From: an uncultured SAR86 cluster bacterium
Lineage (GTDB): Bacteria > Pseudomonadota > Gammaproteobacteria > Magnimaribacterales > AG-339-G14
Assembly: GCA_902625415.1 (NCBI GenBank)
Contig: CACOBG010000003.1
Span: forward strand, 62,001-126,000
DNA: 64,000 nt
Reading direction: 5' to 3'
In this document: piece by piece, positions 26,876-36,230 of the stretch
Position numbering within the stretch: the first letter of the stretch is position 1
How the letters are laid out: each line of letters begins with the position of its first letter
Translations under genes and position numbers: made by a program
Notes under the pieces: generated by a model
What the model was told of the DNA's origin: nothing
The model's database searches: none
What the model saw: only the letters and a program-made list of their open reading frames with translations

Positions 26876-27913
26876 TTGTCTAGATCAAACAAAACTTCCT
26901 ATGCTGATTCTGGAGTAAGCATAAAAAGGGGCGATAAATTAGTAGACATTATAAAACCTTTAGCCAAGACTACCTTCAGAAAAGAAATAATCGGCTCTAT
27001 AGGGGGTTTTGCTGCTGCTTCTGTTCTGCCAAAAAAATACAAAAATCCCGTCTTGATAAGTTGTACCGATGGAGTGGGTACAAAAATTGAAATTGCTGAT
27101 GCGATGAAAGTTTATGATTCAATTGGCATAGATTTAGTAGCAATGTGTGTGAATGATCTAATTACTTTACAAGCAGAGCCACTTTTTTTTCTAGATTACC
27201 TTGTTACAGATAAAATAAATCTTAAAGTTTCAAAAGAAATAATTAAGGGAATTACAAAAGGTTGTAAGGATTCGCGGTGTTCTTTAATCGGTGGAGAGAC
27301 AGCAGAACATCCTAATGCTTTTCCTAAAGGTAAGTTTGACTTGGCAGGCTTTTGTGTTGGAGTTTTAGAGAAAAACTCAAAGAAACTTAAAAACCAAGTA
27401 AAAAAAGATGATGTTTTGATAGGTTTAAAATCTAATGGATTGCATTCCAATGGCTTTTCTTTGGTTAGAAAACTCATTGAAAAAAAGAAGATTAGATTAA
27501 ATCAAAAATTCAAAGGATCTACTCTAGGAAAAGCTTTATTAAAGCCCACGAAAATCTATGTAAAAGAAATTTTATTCCTTAAAGATAAGATTCATTTAAA
27601 TGCCTTAAGCCATATAACTGGAGGAGGACTTACGGGTAATTTAGAGAGAATAATTCCAAGTAGTCTTTCCGCAAATATTTCTATCGGATCGAAATATCCA
27701 TTTCATGATGACCTTTTTAGTTTAATTGAATCAGAATCGAATCTAACTAAAATGGAGATGCTATCAACATTTAACTGTGGCATTGGCATGATACTTTCGA
27801 TAAGCAAAAGCAATTTAAAACAATGCAAGAATCATTTAAAAAAGTTAAAAATCTCATACTTTGAATTAGGTTTTATAGGTCCACGAAAATCAAATAAAAG
27901 AATCATTTTTTGA
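26876..27913 (+). CDS. purM: Phosphoribosylformylglycinamidine cyclo-ligase
   Basis: Cytosolic purine enzyme (AIR synthetase, 345 aa) that closes FGAM to aminoimidazole ribotide with ATP. Motifs are YADSGVSIKRGDKLV, SCTDGVGTKIEIA, IGIDLVAMCVNDL, AEPLFFLDYLVT, GGETAEHPNAFP and SHITGGGLTGNLERIIP. The only start that gives the usual N-terminus is TTG at 26876; no ATG is available before the conserved core and the upstream frame is closed by TAA at 26861. No clear Shine-Dalgarno is present. purN follows immediately (TGA then ATG). Confidence 0.95.
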   Translation: MSRSNKTSYADSGVSIKRGDKLVDIIKPLAKTTFRKEIIGSIGGFAAASVLPKKYKNPVLISCTDGVGTKIEIADAMKVYDSIGIDLVAMCVNDLITLQAEPLFFLDYLVTDKINLKVSKEIIKGITKGCKDSRCSLIGGETAEHPNAFPKGKFDLAGFCVGVLEKNSKKLKNQVKKDDVLIGLKSNGLHSNGFSLVRKLIEKKKIRLNQKFKGSTLGKALLKPTKIYVKEILFLKDKIHLNALSHITGGGLTGNLERIIPSSLSANISIGSKYPFHDDLFSLIESESNLTKMEMLSTFNCGIGMILSISKSNLKQCKNHLKKLKISYFELGFIGPRKSNKRIIF

Positions 27914-28561
27914 ATGAGCAAAAAATTATCCCTAGCAGTTCTCTTATCAGGAAATGGTACAAATTTTCAAGCAATAGTTGATAGTATTGAAAATGGTCGT
28001 TTAAAAGCTGCTATAAAAATTGTTATTTCGAATAATAAGGATGCTTTTGGTCTGCAAAGAGCAAAAAAACACAATATAAAAAATTTGTGTTTAGATCATA
28101 AAGATTTTGAGGACCGTAAGTCGTTTGATCAGAAACTTAAAGAATTAATAAAGCAAGAAAGTGTAGACTTTATAATTCTTGCAGGTTTTATGAGAATATT
28201 AGGGTCGAATTTTGTAAAGAATTTCCCTAACAAAATAATAAATATTCACCCTTCTCTTTTACCAAAATATCCAGGTCTTAATACTCATAGAAAAGTTCTT
28301 GAAAACAAAGATAAAGAACATGGGGTTACGGTTCACCTCGTAGATGAGGGGCTAGATAGTGGTCCGATAATTGGCTACGTAAAAGTTAAAGTGAATGTTG
28401 AAGAAAAAGAAAACGATCTTATAGATAAAATTCATAAAATAGAACATTTTATTTATCCACAAATATTAACTGAACTTCAGGAAGGTAGAATATCCATAAT
28501 CGATAACAAAATAAAAATAGATGATGTCTATCATAAAGATGGTAAAGAATATTTTATTTAA
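27914..28561 (+). CDS. purN: Phosphoribosylglycinamide formyltransferase
   Basis: Transfers the formyl group of 10-formyl-THF to GAR in purine synthesis (215 aa, cytosolic). The N-terminal substrate loop is LSGNGTNFQAIVDSI. Catalytic residues lie in INIHPSLLPKYPG (Asn and His) and HLVDEGLDSGPIIG (Asp). It starts directly after the purM stop, as in most gammaproteobacteria, and its 3' end overlaps the DUF3108 gene. The folate cofactor comes from FolD, encoded at the left end of this window. Confidence 0.96.
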   Translation: MSKKLSLAVLLSGNGTNFQAIVDSIENGRLKAAIKIVISNNKDAFGLQRAKKHNIKNLCLDHKDFEDRKSFDQKLKELIKQESVDFIILAGFMRILGSNFVKNFPNKIINIHPSLLPKYPGLNTHRKVLENKDKEHGVTVHLVDEGLDSGPIIGYVKVKVNVEEKENDLIDKIHKIEHFIYPQILTELQEGRISIIDNKIKIDDVYHKDGKEYFI

Positions 28562-29198
28562 AGTACTATTTTGTTTTTTTTGTAATCAAATATTCTTATT
28601 TGATCTAAATCCTTATGAAAATTATTATTCATCAAAACCAGCTGGATCGGTAAAGGAAACATTAGAGAAAATATCTGAAAATAGTTGGAAAATTTCGTCC
28701 TTTGGTAAACACCCTCTTTTCACCATAAAACAAGAATCTATTTTTAGTATAGTTAATGGAAATGTTGTTTTGGAATCTGGATTAAGAAAGTTAGATGTTT
28801 TAGGAGGACTTAGAAAAGATCATCAGACCTATAAAGTTGAAAAAGAAGGTGATCAAAAAATTATTATCTATTCTTTCGGTAAAAAGAAAGGTTCAATTGA
28901 AATTGAAGAAAATTTTTACGATAACCTCACTCTTCAGATTCAAATTAAAATGAATTATCTTGAAAAGGACAAGTTTAAAATAAATTATTTCGACAAGGGA
29001 AAAATTAAAATAAAGTCTTTTTTCAACAAAAGAGAAGAAATTATTTATAAATCAAAACCTGTTGAAGTATTTGAGTTTACTGAGCAAAGAGAAGATAAAA
29101 GATACTTTAAATTTTTGATTCGAAACGATTCTGATAAAGAAACAATAAAGGTTTTCCAAGGCGGAAGAGGATTTAATGTTGATTGGGAATTAGATTGA
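28539..29198 (+). CDS. DUF3108 domain-containing exported protein
   Basis: About 219 aa. After a signal-like segment (ILFKVLFCFFCNQIFLF) comes a beta-rich protein with NPYENYYSSKPAG, LRKLDVLGGLRKDHQTY and a C-terminal RDDSDK-like strand run. It fits DUF3108, which follows purN in Pseudomonas-like genomes; the function is unknown. An in-frame ATG at 28521 would add six residues. 28539 was chosen because the signal peptide then begins MVKNILF, but neither has a good ribosome site. It overlaps purN by about 23 nt and ends 1 nt from the convergent dcd stop. Confidence 0.75.
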   Translation: MVKNILFKVLFCFFCNQIFLFDLNPYENYYSSKPAGSVKETLEKISENSWKISSFGKHPLFTIKQESIFSIVNGNVVLESGLRKLDVLGGLRKDHQTYKVEKEGDQKIIIYSFGKKKGSIEIEENFYDNLTLQIQIKMNYLEKDKFKINYFDKGKIKIKSFFNKREEIIYKSKPVEVFEFTEQREDKRYFKFLIRNDSDKETIKVFQGGRGFNVDWELD

Positions 29199-29199
29199 G

Positions 29200-29772
29200 T
29201 TAAGCCTTAGGAAGAGTTACTCCTTTTTGGCCTTGATATTTTCCACCTCTGTCTTTATAACTTACCTCACAAACTTCATCTGATTGAAAAAATAACATTT
29301 GAGCTACGCCCTCATTTGCATAAATTTTTGCTGGAAGACTGGTTGTATTAGAAAATTCTAAAGTTACGTGCCCTTCCCATTCTGGTTCAAGAGGAGTTAC
29401 ATTTACAATGATTCCACATCTTGCGTAGGTTGATTTACCAAGACAAATTGTAAGAACGTCTCTTGGAATTTTGAAATACTCAATCGTTCTTGCTAGAGCA
29501 AATGAATTTGGAGGAATTATGCACTCATCTTGAATAACGTCAATAAAGCTAGAACTATCAAATTTTTTTGGATCAACTGTTGCTGAATGGATATTTGTGA
29601 ATACTTTAAATTCATTTGCACACCTTACGTCATACCCATAACTGGAAAGCCCATAGGAAATTAATTTTTCATTATTTTCTTCATTGGTTTTAACTTGGTT
29701 AGTTTGAAAAGGAGAAATCATGTCATTTTCTAGAGACATTTTTTTTATCCAGTTATCTGATTTGATAGACAT
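29200..29772 (-). CDS. dcd: dCTP deaminase
   Basis: Trimeric cytosolic enzyme (190 aa) that deaminates dCTP to dUTP, feeding thymidylate synthesis. Characteristic segments are [51 protein letters not shown] and [16 protein letters not shown], which includes the catalytic Glu. [18 protein letters not shown] closes the protein. It lies 4 nt downstream of recR at the end of the minus-strand run. The active-site residues all look intact. Confidence 0.96.
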   Translation of the reverse strand: MSIKSDNWIKKMSLENDMISPFQTNQVKTNEENNEKLISYGLSSYGYDVRCANEFKVFTNIHSATVDPKKFDSSSFIDVIQDECIIPPNSFALARTIEYFKIPRDVLTICLGKSTYARCGIIVNVTPLEPEWEGHVTLEFSNTTSLPAKIYANEGVAQMLFFQSDEVCEVSYKDRGGKYQGQKGVTLPKA

Positions 29773-29776
29773 GGTT

Positions 29777-30376
29777 CTATTTTAATTCAGTTCTAAAGGA
29801 AATTGCTCTTCTAAGAGTATTGTTATCAACATAGTTTAAGTCTCCACCCGCCGGAACTCCCTGTGCGATTCTTGTAACAGTAACATCTTTCTTTTTTAAT
29901 TTTTCCAATAAAAAATAAGCAGTGGCCTCACCTTCCAGTGTTGAATTCAATGCAAGAATGACCTCTTCTGAATTGAATTCCTCTATGAGATCTAATAATT
30001 TTTCTATTCTTAGTTCTTCTGCACCAATATTATCAATTGGAGAAAGAAGACCGTTAAGAACGAAATACCTACCATCAAATTCAGATGTTTCTTCAATTGA
30101 GTAAAGATCTGAAGTTGATTCTACAACACATATTGAATTGTTATTTCTATTCGCAGAGTTACAAATTTCACAAAGCTCTTGATCATTTAAAACATAGCAT
30201 TTTTGGCATAATTGAATATTTAAAATTGCATCCTCGATAGATTTGGAAAGCAATAAACCAATTTCCTTATTTGAACTCAATAATGAAAGAGCCATTCTTT
30301 TAGCTGATTTTGGACCAATTCCAGGAAGAGATTTTAATGAATCAATTAATTCAGAAATTTTAGGACTAAGTTTCAT
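29777..30376 (-). CDS. recR: Recombination mediator RecR
   Basis: DNA-binding ring protein (199 aa) of the RecFOR pathway that loads RecA on gaps. It has an N-terminal helix-hairpin-helix ([17 protein letters not shown]), a four-Cys zinc finger ([16 protein letters not shown]), and a Toprim domain with [12 protein letters not shown]. The C-terminal motif [16 protein letters not shown] ends it. Its start overlaps the end of dnaX by 11 nt, the standard dnaX-recR order. The small ybaB gene usually found between the two is absent here. Confidence 0.97.
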   Translation of the reverse strand: MKLSPKISELIDSLKSLPGIGPKSAKRMALSLLSSNKEIGLLLSKSIEDAILNIQLCQKCYVLNDQELCEICNSANRNNNSICVVESTSDLYSIEETSEFDGRYFVLNGLLSPIDNIGAEELRIEKLLDLIEEFNSEEVILALNSTLEGEATAYFLLEKLKKKDVTVTRIAQGVPAGGDLNYVDNNTLRRAISFRTELK

Positions 30377-31847
30377 TTTTTTTATTAAATTTTACAGATT
30401 CAACTTTTAGTCCACCCATGATTTCATTGAAGTTTTTATCTTTTTCCATGGTTTTTTTTATATTTTTTCTAATTCCTTTATCTTTATTTTTTTTCTCATA
30501 TTCCGGTGTAAGTTTTGAATCAACATCATCATCGTAGGTGAAAACTAGTTCCTTTTTTAGATAATCTGCAAAGCTTTTTTCAATATCTTTTTTTTGGTCT
30601 TCATTAATTATAGAAAGAACGTTTTTTGGAAAAGATAGTTTTAAATTATTTTCTTGTTGAATAACACTGGCTTGTTTGAGTAGATTTTTTGATATGCCAT
30701 TTAGATTTAAATCAGAAAATATTCTTGGCCAATGTATTTCAAAGGCATCTTGTTTTTTAATTTTTAAAGAATTTTTTTTTTGATTTTCAGGAGAAAAGGC
30801 AATCATTTTTAGTAAGGTCATTTTAAGTATTGAAAACGAATCGTAGCCCAAACTAAAGTGCTTTAAATTGGAAAGTCCTAACTGATAAAGAAACTGCAGT
30901 TTACCAGGGTCGGTTTTTAAAAAATGATCGATATCATTTTTGGATCCTTTTTTTTCAAACTGACTAATTGCAATGTCTTGAATTAAATCCATTAAAGACT
31001 TTAATAAAAATTCATGATCTTCATATTCTCCATAATTTTCAAGAATTGATAGAGTCTCCGTTACATCTTCATCTAAAATTGATTTCAAAAGATTAGCAAT
31101 AATTTCAGGTTCTGGAATTCCCAAAACATCTCTAACTTCAGTCTCTTTAAGGTTTCTATTGCAAAAGGATATTACTTTTTCAGAAATAGATAGAGCATCT
31201 CTAATACTTCCTTGTGCAGCTTCGGCAATAAGCTTCAAGGAATTTTCATCGTATTTTATTTTTTCTTTTGAAAAAATTTCTCCCAATTGATCTGAAATTA
31301 CATTTATAGAGACAGAACTTAAATTTACTTGCAGGCATCTAGAAATTATTGTGGGTAGAATCTTTTTATATTCTGTAGTTGCAAACATAAATATGACATG
31401 GGGAGGTGGTTCTTCTAAGTTTTTCAGTAAAGCATTAAAACTCTCAGGGGTTAGCATATGAACTTCATCAATCAAATAGATTTTATATTTTGATGATGAG
31501 GGCAAATATGAAATAGTTTCTAAAAGATTTTTAGTATCTTCGATACCTCTTCTGGATGCCGCATCAATCTCAATAAAGTCAATCGTAGCTCCTTCATTTA
31601 TGGATGTACATGATTCACAAGCATTACAAGGCTCTGAGTTATCAATTAAGTCAGAACAATTAAGTGCTTTTGCTAAGATTCTAGCAATAGATGTTTTTCC
31701 GATACCTCGGGTACCTGTAAATAAATATGCGTGGTGAATGTTTTTTGAAGACACAGAATTTTTTAAAGCTGCAACTGCATGATCTTGGCCAACAACTTCT
31801 GAAAAATTAGATGGTCTCCATTTTCTTGCCAATACTAAATAACTCAT
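30366..31847 (-). CDS. dnaX: DNA polymerase III gamma/tau subunit
   Basis: Clamp-loader ATPase (493 aa). The AAA+ core has Walker A GTRGIGKTSIARI, a four-Cys zinc module (CSDLIDNSEPCNACESC), Walker B KIYLIDEVHML and the SRC motif ISRCLQV. Domain III ends near residue 355 (MTLLKMIAFSP). The C-terminal part is short and lysine-rich, much smaller than E. coli tau (643 aa). A run of ten A residues lies at codons 356-359, just after domain III. Slippage there would give a gamma-like product. It is followed by recR with an 11-nt overlap. Confidence 0.95.
   Translation of the reverse strand: MSYLVLARKWRPSNFSEVVGQDHAVAALKNSVSSKNIHHAYLFTGTRGIGKTSIARILAKALNCSDLIDNSEPCNACESCTSINEGATIDFIEIDAASRRGIEDTKNLLETISYLPSSSKYKIYLIDEVHMLTPESFNALLKNLEEPPPHVIFMFATTEYKKILPTIISRCLQVNLSSVSINVISDQLGEIFSKEKIKYDENSLKLIAEAAQGSIRDALSISEKVISFCNRNLKETEVRDVLGIPEPEIIANLLKSILDEDVTETLSILENYGEYEDHEFLLKSLMDLIQDIAISQFEKKGSKNDIDHFLKTDPGKLQFLYQLGLSNLKHFSLGYDSFSILKMTLLKMIAFSPENQKKNSLKIKKQDAFEIHWPRIFSDLNLNGISKNLLKQASVIQQENNLKLSFPKNVLSIINEDQKKDIEKSFADYLKKELVFTYDDDVDSKLTPEYEKKNKDKGIRKNIKKTMEKDKNFNEIMGGLKVESVKFNKKNET
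30772..30781 (-). promoter_or_regulatory. A10 slippery run in dnaX
   Basis: Ten consecutive A residues on the coding strand, read as CAA AAA AAA AAT. Gain of one A or a -1 ribosomal shift leads to a stop after five codons, and loss of one A to a stop after two codons. The place, directly after domain III, is where gamma ends in other bacteria. Thermus dnaX uses transcriptional slippage on an A9 run. Function here is inferred. Confidence 0.45.
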
Positions 31848-32299
31848 TATTTAAATAATTGGTTTATTTGATCAAATTCAAAACCTCTTTGTAAGAGAAA
31901 TTTTTTTGCACGAGAAATATCTTCTTCAGCAAAGTTATCAACTGTAAATTTTTTTCTAAACTCTTTTTTAATAATTTCCGTCCAGTTTATTTCATCAGAA
32001 TACACTATCTTGCTTATGAGGTTTTCACTTATTCCTCTAGATTTAAGCTCATGAGAAATCTTTTCAGGGCCAAAACCCTTTACACTTCTTGACCGAGTAT
32101 AAGATTCAGCGAATCTCTCATCTGACTGCAGATTTTCTTCTTTTAACTTTGTTAACTCTTCAAAAAGCTTTTCTTCTGAATCTACCCTATCCTTTAATTT
32201 ATTGATTAATTCTTTAAAGGAATGTTCTCTCCTGGATAAAAGATCTAGTATCTTAAATCTAATCTTATCTTCTGTGATAAATGTTTTTTTAAATCCCAA
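31847..32299 (-). CDS. recX: RecX-family regulatory protein
   Basis: Helical protein (150 aa) of three-helix repeats that modulates RecA filaments. The repeat LDLLSRREHSFKELINKL opens it. The core FAESYTRSRSVKGFGPEKIS, then ELKSRGISENLI, is the RecX signature, and the final repeat AKKFLLQRGFEFDQINQ closes it. recA is not adjacent, unlike in many bacteria. Here recX lies between the serine hydrolase and dnaX, overlapping the former by 11 nt and the latter by 1 nt. Confidence 0.9.
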   Translation of the reverse strand: MGFKKTFITEDKIRFKILDLLSRREHSFKELINKLKDRVDSEEKLFEELTKLKEENLQSDERFAESYTRSRSVKGFGPEKISHELKSRGISENLISKIVYSDEINWTEIIKKEFRKKFTVDNFAEEDISRAKKFLLQRGFEFDQINQLFK

Positions 32300-33572
32300 G
32301 AGCCTTATAAACCAATTTTTCTACCTTATTATTTATCCTTGGACTTCCCAAAACCTGTGACATGTTCACAAAAACCAAATCATTTTCAGGATCTACCCAA
32401 AATAAAGTTCTAGCTGCGCCTCCCCAAAAATAAGAATTATCTCCTCTTTTCATTCTCATTTTTTTTGAATTTAAAGCAACTCCAACAGTAACTCCAAAAC
32501 CAAAAGCATCGAACTTGTATGGTTTAGCTTTTTTCTCAACTTGATTGGAAGTCATTATCTCCACAGTTTCTGGATTTAAAATCCTCTTTCCATTAAAAGA
32601 ACCTTTGTTTAAAAGCATTGTTGCAAATTTAAGATAATCTTTAGCAGTAGATACCAATCCAGATCCGCCATCCTCTATAGAAGCACCCTGAAAAAAGAAA
32701 CTATCTTCTTTGGGATCTAGAAGTATTAATTTATTTTTTTGGCCTACAATTGAATCTGGAATATCCACACCGTATTCTTTAAAACCTTTCTTGTGGGCAT
32801 ATAGATCAATCATTCTAGTTTGCTTTGAACCAGGAACCTCAAAAAATGTATCTTTCATTTCTAAAGGGTCAAAGATATTTTTCTTAAGAAAATCTCCAAA
32901 AGATTGATTGGATACCCTTTCAATTATGCATCCAAGAATGTCCATGCCAATAGAGTAAGTCCATTTTTCTCCCGGTTGATGAACCAGAGGTAATGTGGCG
33001 ACCTTCTCAGAAAAAGTACAAATATCTGGGTAACTTTTTTTGGCAGGTCTTTCTAACGAAACGTTATCCAAGAAGTAATAAGGATAAATTTTTTCTTGGT
33101 CATAAATTTCTTTTATCTTTCCTTTGTCAACGAATGAATATGTTAAACCAGAAGAATGAGTTGCTAAATCCAACAAAGTTATAGACCTGTCTAGATTTTC
33201 TAATTGTTTGGTTTTTTTATTAAGAACTTTTGTTTTTTTGAACTCAGGGATATATTTTTCTACAGGATCTGAAAGAGATAGTTTTCCTTGTTCAACCAAA
33301 ACCATCAATGCAGCGCCTGTAATAGGCTTTGTCATGGAGTAAATTCTAAAAAGAGAGTCCTCTTTCAAAGGAATTTGTTCTTCAATATCAGAAAAACCTC
33401 TTGTATCAGAAAAAATTATTTCTCCATTTTGATAAATTAAAGTTACAAATCCAGGATAGTTGCCTTTATTTATCTCTTTAGTTAAATATTTGGTGTATCC
33501 GGAGAAGTCATAATCTGCGGAAAAACTAAAAATTGAGAAAGATAAAAGACTTAAGTAAAAATATTTTTTCAA
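32289..33572 (-). CDS. Class C beta-lactamase-fold serine hydrolase
   Basis: Exported serine hydrolase (427 aa) with a signal peptide ending at about residue 19 (FSFSAD). The catalytic SxxK is SMTKPITGAAL (Ser79, Lys82). The second motif is WTYSIGMDILG, where the usual Tyr-x-Asn reads Tyr-Ser-Ile, as in esterase-like members. WGGAARTLFWVDP is the third-motif region. The family includes penicillin-binding proteins, esterases and beta-lactamases. The Tyr-Ser-Ile motif and housekeeping context argue for an esterase or peptidase, not a resistance gene. Confidence 0.85.
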   Translation of the reverse strand: MKKYFYLSLLSFSIFSFSADYDFSGYTKYLTKEINKGNYPGFVTLIYQNGEIIFSDTRGFSDIEEQIPLKEDSLFRIYSMTKPITGAALMVLVEQGKLSLSDPVEKYIPEFKKTKVLNKKTKQLENLDRSITLLDLATHSSGLTYSFVDKGKIKEIYDQEKIYPYYFLDNVSLERPAKKSYPDICTFSEKVATLPLVHQPGEKWTYSIGMDILGCIIERVSNQSFGDFLKKNIFDPLEMKDTFFEVPGSKQTRMIDLYAHKKGFKEYGVDIPDSIVGQKNKLILLDPKEDSFFFQGASIEDGGSGLVSTAKDYLKFATMLLNKGSFNGKRILNPETVEIMTSNQVEKKAKPYKFDAFGFGVTVGVALNSKKMRMKRGDNSYFWGGAARTLFWVDPENDLVFVNMSQVLGSPRINNKVEKLVYKALGI

Positions 33573-33585
33573 AGTTGAACCTCAG

Positions 33586-34305
33586 TTAATCGATGGTGTA
33601 AGTATTAAATAATAAACTATTTGCAGAGTAATTTTCATATTCTTCACAAGCATTTTGCAGTCCATTTTTTTTTATGAGATTAAGATCATTCATAACAAAA
33701 TTTGTTTCTAGATAAATCAAAAAATTAAAATCTATCATGTTGAAATCAGGAGTAAGAACAACTTGGTTATAGGGTTTGTCTACAAAAATAGAATTTCTCT
33801 TCATCTCTGACATTAAGTAATTTAAATTAAATCCGTCTTTTAGTTGGCAAAATCCTACATAAGTCTGATCACCATCTAAAAAAACATGTTTATTCGTAAC
33901 TTTAGTTTCATAAAATGTCTGTTTTTGAGAATCACAGATAATTATTTCATCTTTACTACTCAACCAATTTTTGTGAATTTCAGAGTTTTCTGCAAATTCA
34001 TAAAACGCTTTCTTTTCCAATTCATTTTCAAAAATATCTAACCAAGAAAAATCATATTTTTTTTGCTTGAAAGATGGATCCAAGTATTTTGTTTCTTTAT
34101 AAAGTCCATGTTGATCCTTAAGATTTTTTAAGAATCCTAAATAAGATATTAATTCATTATTCAAATCTTGAGCTTTAAAACCATCCTTATAACTACACCA
34201 GGAAAATTCATAAATTTTTTTGTCTTGCATTGAAATATTTTCATTTTGTTGGGAACAGCCAAAAAGGATTAATAAAAACAAGCAAAAAACTACTATCGGC
34301 TTCAT
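33586..34305 (-). CDS. Lipoprotein of unknown function with internal duplication
   Basis: 239 aa with lipobox LFGC (Cys17). Two similar halves are visible: FSWCSYKDGF at about 35-44, followed by a helix (LNNELISYLGFL), and GFCQLKDGFN at about 151-160, followed by LNYLMSEMKR. Each half continues with a Phe/Tyr-rich strand and a W/F-L-D-type segment. No known family is recognised. It sits between nadC (4-nt overlap) and the serine hydrolase on the same strand. It might be an envelope protein with two repeats of one domain. Confidence 0.7.
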   Translation of the reverse strand: MKPIVVFCLFLLILFGCSQQNENISMQDKKIYEFSWCSYKDGFKAQDLNNELISYLGFLKNLKDQHGLYKETKYLDPSFKQKKYDFSWLDIFENELEKKAFYEFAENSEIHKNWLSSKDEIIICDSQKQTFYETKVTNKHVFLDGDQTYVGFCQLKDGFNLNYLMSEMKRNSIFVDKPYNQVVLTPDFNMIDFNFLIYLETNFVMNDLNLIKKNGLQNACEEYENYSANSLLFNTYTID

Positions 34306-35135
34306 GAAATATTAAGAGAAAAATCTATAGATTTAATATTTTTTGTGAGATCTCCTAAGGAAATGTAATGAATAGGAAGGTCTTTATATTTTTTAATGTC
34401 TTCAGGCTTCTTTATTCCGGAAACTTCAATCAGACATTTATTGTTGATTAGAGAAATTGCCTTTTTTATTTCGCTAAGATTTAAGTTATCCAGCAATAAA
34501 ATATCCGGTTTGCTTTTCAATGCTGTCTTGATTTGAGAAAGCTTTTCGATTTCAATCTCTAAAAAATCTCCCCTTTTTAAAAATTTAATGTTTTTTATTT
34601 TTCTAATACCGCCAAATGCTTTTAGGTGATTATCTTTAAGCATAATTGCATCAAAAAGACCAAATCTATGATTTTTAGCTCCTCCAACAAAGGTTGAATA
34701 CTTCTGTTCGTATCTGAGTCCGGGAAGAGTTTTTCTGGTATCTAATAATTCGATATTGCTGTTTTTAAGAAGTTTTGAATATTTGTTCGTTTTGCTAGCT
34801 ATCCCAGACATCATCTGTAAAAAATTTAAGGCTGTCCTCTCTCCTGAAAGAACTGATTTTGAGCTAGCATTTATTTCAGCAATTATATTATCTTTTTTGA
34901 AGGCCTCCCCTTCTGCTACGTTCCATTTTATTTTTGCTTTCTTATCAATTTGCTTGAAGGATTCTTCAAACCAAAGACTACCACTTAAGATTCCATTTTC
35001 CCTGGATATAAGGGACGCTTTTAAAATATTCTTATGATTGATGTTTTTTGCCTTCAGAGAAAGATCGTTTTTATAGCCATCTTCAAGTAGAGCTCTCTTT
35101 ACACTAGTACTGACTATAGTTTTTTTTAATTTCAA
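34302..35135 (-). CDS. nadC: Nicotinate-nucleotide diphosphorylase (carboxylating)
   Basis: Quinolinate phosphoribosyltransferase (277 aa, cytosolic), which makes nicotinate mononucleotide from quinolinate and PRPP. Motifs are LSGERTALNFLQMMSGIAS, LDTRKTLPGLRYEQKY, GGAKNHRFGLFDAIMLKDNHL and LLDNLNLSEI. The last strand motif reads IEVSGIKKPEDIKKY. It directly follows nadA (1-nt gap), giving the two last steps of de novo nicotinate nucleotide synthesis as an operon. nadB is not in this window. Confidence 0.96.
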   Translation of the reverse strand: MKLKKTIVSTSVKRALLEDGYKNDLSLKAKNINHKNILKASLISRENGILSGSLWFEESFKQIDKKAKIKWNVAEGEAFKKDNIIAEINASSKSVLSGERTALNFLQMMSGIASKTNKYSKLLKNSNIELLDTRKTLPGLRYEQKYSTFVGGAKNHRFGLFDAIMLKDNHLKAFGGIRKIKNIKFLKRGDFLEIEIEKLSQIKTALKSKPDILLLDNLNLSEIKKAISLINNKCLIEVSGIKKPEDIKKYKDLPIHYISLGDLTKNIKSIDFSLNIS

Positions 35136-35136
35136 T

Positions 35137-36174
35137 TTATTTGAAGTTGACCATTCTGTCTAAAGAAATCTTTGCTTCTTTCATTATTTTTTCATCCAAA
35201 GAAATTTCATTTGTTTTATTTTTAACAGCATCATATAAATTCATAATCGAATTCATACCCATCCAAGGACACATGGAACAACTATTACAAGTTGCGCCAT
35301 TTCCAGCAGTTGGAGCTTCATAAAATTCTTTTTCTGGATTATTTTTTAAAAGCTGGTAAAAAATACCTTTGTCTGTAGCAACAATAAATTTTTTTGCTTT
35401 GGATAAATTTGCATAATTTATCAATTGGGACGTAGATCCAACACTGTCCGCTAGATCAACTACGGATGATGGTGATTCTGGATGAACTAGGATTTCTGCA
35501 TCAGGATGAAGTTTTATTAGTTTCTTTAATCCTTCGTGTTTAAACTCCTCATGGACAACACATGCTCCGTCCCACATGATCATGTCTGCTTTTGTTTTAT
35601 TTCTTATATAACTACCAAGATGTTTATCTGGAGCCCATAAAATCTTTTTACCTTCTGAATCTAAGTAGTCTACAACTTCAAGAGCAATGCTAGAGGTGAC
35701 TACCCAATCTGCTATAGCTTTAACCTCAGCCGAGGTATTGGCGTAAACAACTATTTCTCTATCAGGATAAGATTCACAGAATTTTTTAAAATCGTCAGCT
35801 GGACAGCCTAAATCTAAGGAGCATGTTGCTTCCAGTGTCGGCATTATGATTTTTTTTTCTGGGCTCAAAATTTTAGCTGTTTCTCCCATAAACTTTACTC
35901 CAGAAACAATAATTGTTTCCGAATCAGATGAAGATCCTGCTTTTGCCATTTGTAACGAGTCAGAAACACATCCGTTTAATTCTTCTGTAATTTTTTGGAT
36001 TTTTGGATCAGTATAATAGTGAGAAATAAGATAGATGTTTTCTTCTAAAACTATTTTTTTTATTTTTTCAATAATACTTTCTTCAGAAAAAGCTCTTTCT
36101 GAATTGCTTAATATTTTCTGCTTATGTTTCTTAAGCAGACTTTTTGGAACTAGGTTAATATTTGAAGATTCCAT
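35137..36174 (-). CDS. nadA: Quinolinate synthase
   Basis: [4Fe-4S] enzyme (345 aa) that condenses iminoaspartate with dihydroxyacetone phosphate to quinolinate. The three homologous domains show [30 protein letters not shown] and [19 protein letters not shown]. Cluster Cys candidates are in [10 protein letters not shown] and the C-terminal [17 protein letters not shown]. It is the first gene of nadAC and is divergent from yqgE with about 56 nt between starts. Confidence 0.96.
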   Translation of the reverse strand: MESSNINLVPKSLLKKHKQKILSNSERAFSEESIIEKIKKIVLEENIYLISHYYTDPKIQKITEELNGCVSDSLQMAKAGSSSDSETIIVSGVKFMGETAKILSPEKKIIMPTLEATCSLDLGCPADDFKKFCESYPDREIVVYANTSAEVKAIADWVVTSSIALEVVDYLDSEGKKILWAPDKHLGSYIRNKTKADMIMWDGACVVHEEFKHEGLKKLIKLHPDAEILVHPESPSSVVDLADSVGSTSQLINYANLSKAKKFIVATDKGIFYQLLKNNPEKEFYEAPTAGNGATCNSCSMCPWMGMNSIMNLYDAVKNKTNEISLDEKIMKEAKISLDRMVNFK

Positions 36175-36230
36175 ATATTTTTTTATGTAAGAGTGATTTT
36201 AATGAATATAAGCAATTTATTGAAATAAAA

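Noticed and set aside
32289..33572. Class C-like hydrolase as an antibiotic-resistance beta-lactamase
   Set aside because: The Tyr-x-Asn motif reads Tyr-Ser-Ile and the gene sits in a housekeeping run without a regulator, so an esterase or peptidase is likelier.
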